A DNA stretch of 63,586 nt, from NCBI RefSeq assembly GCF_000518865.1, contig NZ_JAEK01000024.1:1-63586 (forward strand). Direction: 5' to 3'. Positions 61,429-63,586 of the stretch are shown here, piece after piece; position 1 is the first letter of the stretch, and each line of letters starts with the position of its first letter. The notes below the pieces were generated by a model. That model was not told the DNA's origin. It saw nothing but the letters and a program-made list of their open reading frames with translations, and did no database searches. Both the position numbers and the translations under genes were made by a program. This DNA comes from Bacillus sp. J37 (GTDB taxonomy: Bacteria; Bacillota; Bacilli; Bacillales; Bacillaceae).

Positions 61429-61560
61429 GGTAATCCTAGCTCCTTTCAATATTTACTTACTAGTTATATTTTGATTTAGAAAAGAGAATTTATACGAGGG
61501 AAATAGCATTCATATGGCTTTTTTTTAAAAGGATTGGTAAAATCAAAAAGGAGTAATGTG

Positions 61561-62187
61561 ATGGAGGATGTAAACGTGAACAGTAGAAATTGGGTACGGT
61601 TGTTTTTAAGCACGCTGCTTGTTGGAGGATTAACAACAGGTGTAATTGGATTTCTTCTTAAGTGGGCAGAATATAAGGATTTATTTTTGAACTTTGATAT
61701 CATTGAGATACTCTCAGTTTTATTTTGGTTATTTGGTGTAGGACTTATATTTAGTGTCATCAGTCAGATGGGCTTTTTTGCTTACTTAACGGTTCATCGA
61801 TTTGGACTTGGGATATTTAAGTCAGCTTCGCTTTGGAATTTTGCTCAAATCATCCTTATCCTCTTTGTCCTATTTGATTTGGCCTATTTCCGTTTTCAAT
61901 TATTCGCTAATGAAGGAGACACCTATATTTCGTACATATTTTTGGCCATTTATGTGCTTATATTTGGATTGATTGTTGCGTTCTTTAAAAGAAAAGATAC
62001 AAATAAGGGGGCATTTGTTCCAGCCTTATTCTTTATGATTGTTGTCACTGTTATTGAGTGGTTCCCTGCTCTGCGTGTAAATCAAGAGGACTGGTTATTG
62101 TTAATGCTGATTCCTTTGCAAGTATGTAACGCATATCAATTAATCATGTTGCCTAGATTCACCCAAACAAAAAAGAGTCAGCGCTAA
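61561..62187 (+). CDS. kbaA: KinB-signalling membrane protein KbaA
   Basis: Integral membrane protein needed for KinB kinase activity in the sporulation phosphorelay. 208 residues, about six hydrophobic segments. Two starts compete: ATG at 61561 (AAGGAG, 7 nt) and GTG at 61576 (GGAGG, 8 nt), the latter giving MNSRNWVRLF, closer to the B. subtilis N-terminus. I give the ATG but cannot decide. No enzymatic motif. Confidence 0.9.
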   Translation: MEDVNVNSRNWVRLFLSTLLVGGLTTGVIGFLLKWAEYKDLFLNFDIIEILSVLFWLFGVGLIFSVISQMGFFAYLTVHRFGLGIFKSASLWNFAQIILILFVLFDLAYFRFQLFANEGDTYISYIFLAIYVLIFGLIVAFFKRKDTNKGAFVPALFFMIVVTVIEWFPALRVNQEDWLLLMLIPLQVCNAYQLIMLPRFTQTKKSQR

Positions 62188-62201
62188 GCTGCTCTTTTTT
62201 T
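62171..62201. terminator. Bidirectional terminator kbaA/pdaB
   Basis: AAAAGAG-T-CAGC (62171-62182) pairs with GCTG-CTCTTTT (62188-62198), loop GCTAA containing part of the kbaA stop. T-tracts on both strands, between convergent genes. Confidence 0.88.
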
Positions 62202-62278
62202 ACAGGTAAGGAAGTTTAACTTTTATGAGTTAGTTCCATATAGCATCGGCTGTCTATTGCTATCTGGCATATGCTATT

Positions 62279-63043
62279 TTATTTCACTTCAGAAGACTTT
62301 GTTTCAGCATTTGCAATAAGTTCATCGACTGTCACATTTTGAAGCCCTTTACTTCTAATTTCTTTAATAATTGTTGGTAATGCTTGAGCTGTTTGTTTTG
62401 CGGAGTCTGATGCATGTAGAAGAACGATGTCTCCACCTTTAATAGTAGATGTCGTATTTTTTATTATTTCTTCTACACCGGGATTTTGCCAATCGTCAGA
62501 GTCTACGCTGTAATGAACAACAGTCAACCCCTGTTGATCTGCAATTTTAAGTACATCTTTATTAAATCCTCCACTAGGTGGTCGGAGTAAAGTGATGTCC
62601 TTCATTCCTAACTGTGTAAAAACCTCCTTAGCCAGTGCAAGGTCTTTTCTAACTTCGTTCGGTTCTAAATCCCGATAATCTTCATAATTGTATCCCATGC
62701 TTCCAATTTGGTGACCATCTTCTTGGATCCGTTTTACAACATCTGGATGTCTTTCAGCCCAAGAAGCAGATAAAAAGAATGTAGCATTATTTATGTTCTG
62801 CTTTTTTAATGTGTCCAAAACAGTTGCTGCTTTTGCATCTCCCCAACTAATATCAAAAGTTAAAGCAATTTCTTTGTTCTTTGTTTCACCTCTATAAACT
62901 GCTTTTGGGCCTTCAGATGTTGAAAACACAGGATAGTTCAAAGTGTTCTCTACAAATAGGATACCTGCTGTAAAAAAAGCAGCTAGCATAATGAGTGCAA
63001 GTTGTTTAATTTTCTTCATATGAATGACATGAAATTGATTCAT
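62279..63043 (-). CDS. pdaB: Polysaccharide deacetylase PdaB
   Basis: Sporulation NodB-family deacetylase needed for spore stability. 254 residues from the ATG at 63043, with AAGGGGGAT upstream; the N-terminus ([15 protein letters not shown]) then matches relatives, and a longer upstream reading is rejected. A membrane/signal helix spans about 11-32. Motif 1 is TFDISWGD (D64 and D69), followed by SMGYNYEDY and RPPSGGFN. Spacing to kbaA and gerD is as in B. subtilis. Confidence 0.94.
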   Translation of the reverse strand: MNQFHVIHMKKIKQLALIMLAAFFTAGILFVENTLNYPVFSTSEGPKAVYRGETKNKEIALTFDISWGDAKAATVLDTLKKQNINNATFFLSASWAERHPDVVKRIQEDGHQIGSMGYNYEDYRDLEPNEVRKDLALAKEVFTQLGMKDITLLRPPSGGFNKDVLKIADQQGLTVVHYSVDSDDWQNPGVEEIIKNTTSTIKGGDIVLLHASDSAKQTAQALPTIIKEIRSKGLQNVTVDELIANAETKSSEVK

Positions 63044-63153
63044 TACGATCCCCCTTAAAACAGCATACTCTTGAGACAAGTCTATGCTTGGACTTCAATT
63101 AAAATGATTAAAAATCCAAATAAATAGAAAGAATGTAAGGGGAGGTTTACAAA

Positions 63154-63333
63154 ATGATTTATTACCTGTTGCATGAAAAAGAGAGAATTGAACTTGAAAG
63201 CATAATTAGTCGTGAGATTAAGGAAGTTCACCAACTTATAGGAACTATTGATAGTTCCGATTGGGTAAAAAGAAGAGCTCTTCAAGAAAGAATAAATGTT
63301 TTATTTAGTATCAAAAAAAAAATTGAAAATTAG
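63154..63333 (+). CDS. 59-residue protein of unknown function
   Basis: Short charged helical protein (MIYYLLHEKERIELES start) with no signal or cysteine. GGGGAGG lies 7 nt before the ATG at 63154, a strong ribosome site. The TAG stop is at 63331-63333, immediately before the first rRNA promoter. I do not recognise it; coding potential rests on the ribosome site and helical composition. Confidence 0.6.
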   Translation: MIYYLLHEKERIELESIISREIKEVHQLIGTIDSSDWVKRRALQERINVLFSIKKKIEN

Positions 63334-63334
63334 G

Positions 63335-63363
63335 TTGACCTTAGAAATTAAAGGTGTTATATT
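63335..63363 (+). promoter_or_regulatory. rRNA operon promoter P1
   Basis: TTGACC (63335-63340), 17-nt spacer, TATATT (63358-63363). Predicted +1 is G at 63371, within GTCGCT. Confidence 0.85.
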
Positions 63364-63422
63364 AATAAACGTCGCTGTGGAGCGACTAGAGAAACTTCTT
63401 TAAAAAATAATAAAAAAAGAAG

Positions 63423-63451
63423 TTGACACGTGAATCACCAAGTGTTATATT
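63423..63451 (+). promoter_or_regulatory. rRNA operon promoter P2
   Basis: TTGACA (63423-63428), 17-nt spacer, TATATT (63446-63451). Predicted +1 is G at 63458, again GTCGCT. Same flanking GTGTTATATTAATAA as P1. Confidence 0.88.
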
Positions 63452-63586
63452 AATAAGGTCGCTTCTGAGAGAGCGACAAACAAAATGATCTTTGAAAACT
63501 AAACAAAACCAAGCGTGCCAACGTTAATTTCGATTAACAAAAACGTACTATATAGTACAAATTTTTATGAGCTATATCAAACACTT
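63452..63586 (+). other. rRNA leader; 16S rRNA expected just past the window end
   Basis: ATCTTTGAAAACTAAACAAA near 63486 and the AGCTATATCAAACACTT end match what precedes Bacillus 16S genes. The 16S sequence itself (GAGAGTTTGATC) is not reached. Confidence 0.85.

Noticed and set aside
62279-62320. Mobile element or CRISPR signals anywhere in the window
   Set aside because: No transposase, integrase, cas gene or regularly spaced direct-repeat array was found; the only repeats are intergenic hairpin elements.

Overview
The window is a low-GC, endospore-forming Bacillaceae chromosome segment (Bacillus/Metabacillus-like). It is almost entirely core genome and keeps the Bacillus subtilis order ctsR-mcsA-mcsB-clpC-radA-disA-yacL-ispD-ispF-gltX-cysE-cysS-mrnC-rlmB-rae1-sigH-rpmG-secE-nusG-rplKAJL-ybxB-rpoBC-rplGB-rpsLG-fusA-tuf, then the S10/spc/alpha ribosomal superoperon, ecfA1A2T-truA-rplM-rpsI, and a sporulation/germination cluster (ybaK, cwlD, salA, gerD, kbaA, pdaB). 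SigH, CwlD, GerD, KbaA and PdaB point to an endospore former.

Layout. 1-600: a decayed 3' piece of 5S rRNA and short palindromes, followed by mgtC. 1350-6050: CtsR-controlled protein quality-control operon. 6189-9985: DNA repair, c-di-AMP synthesis and yacL. 10108-15250: isoprenoid enzymes, gltX, and a cysteine T-box controlling cysE-cysS. 15311-15506 and about 50826-51027: two copies of an intergenic hairpin repeat. 15538-18490: RNA maturation and turnover genes, sigH, rpmG, secE. 18687-35181: transcription and translation genes with their own leaders. 35453-50742: ribosomal superoperon with tandem promoters, ending in rplQ and a terminator. 51059-55338: energy-coupling module of ECF transporters, truA, and the L13/S9 operon with its L13 leader. 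55577-58130: an apparent insertion relative to B. subtilis, with asnA and three minus-strand genes, one of them a uracil-DNA-glycosylase-fold protein. 58376-63333: sporulation cluster. 63335-63586: tandem rRNA promoters and leader; the window ends just before where a 16S rRNA gene should begin.

How it fits together. The window encodes much of the transcription and translation apparatus (RNA polymerase beta, beta', alpha; NusG; EF-G; EF-Tu; IF-1; about 35 ribosomal proteins; SecE/SecY; Adk; Map) plus stress proteolysis and the sporulation phosphorelay/sigma input (SigH, KbaA). RNA-level control is dense: a T-box, L10 and L13 leaders, tandem promoters, and several strong intercistronic hairpins lacking U-tracts.

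I see no convincing new defence or mobile system. The most unusual items are a frame-broken KOW-domain gene between map and infA, a decayed 5S fragment, an inverted repeat between the nusG Shine-Dalgarno and its start codon, a strong extended -10 promoter placed immediately before a terminator in the secE-nusG gap, the two-copy hairpin repeat, and the UDG-fold gene.
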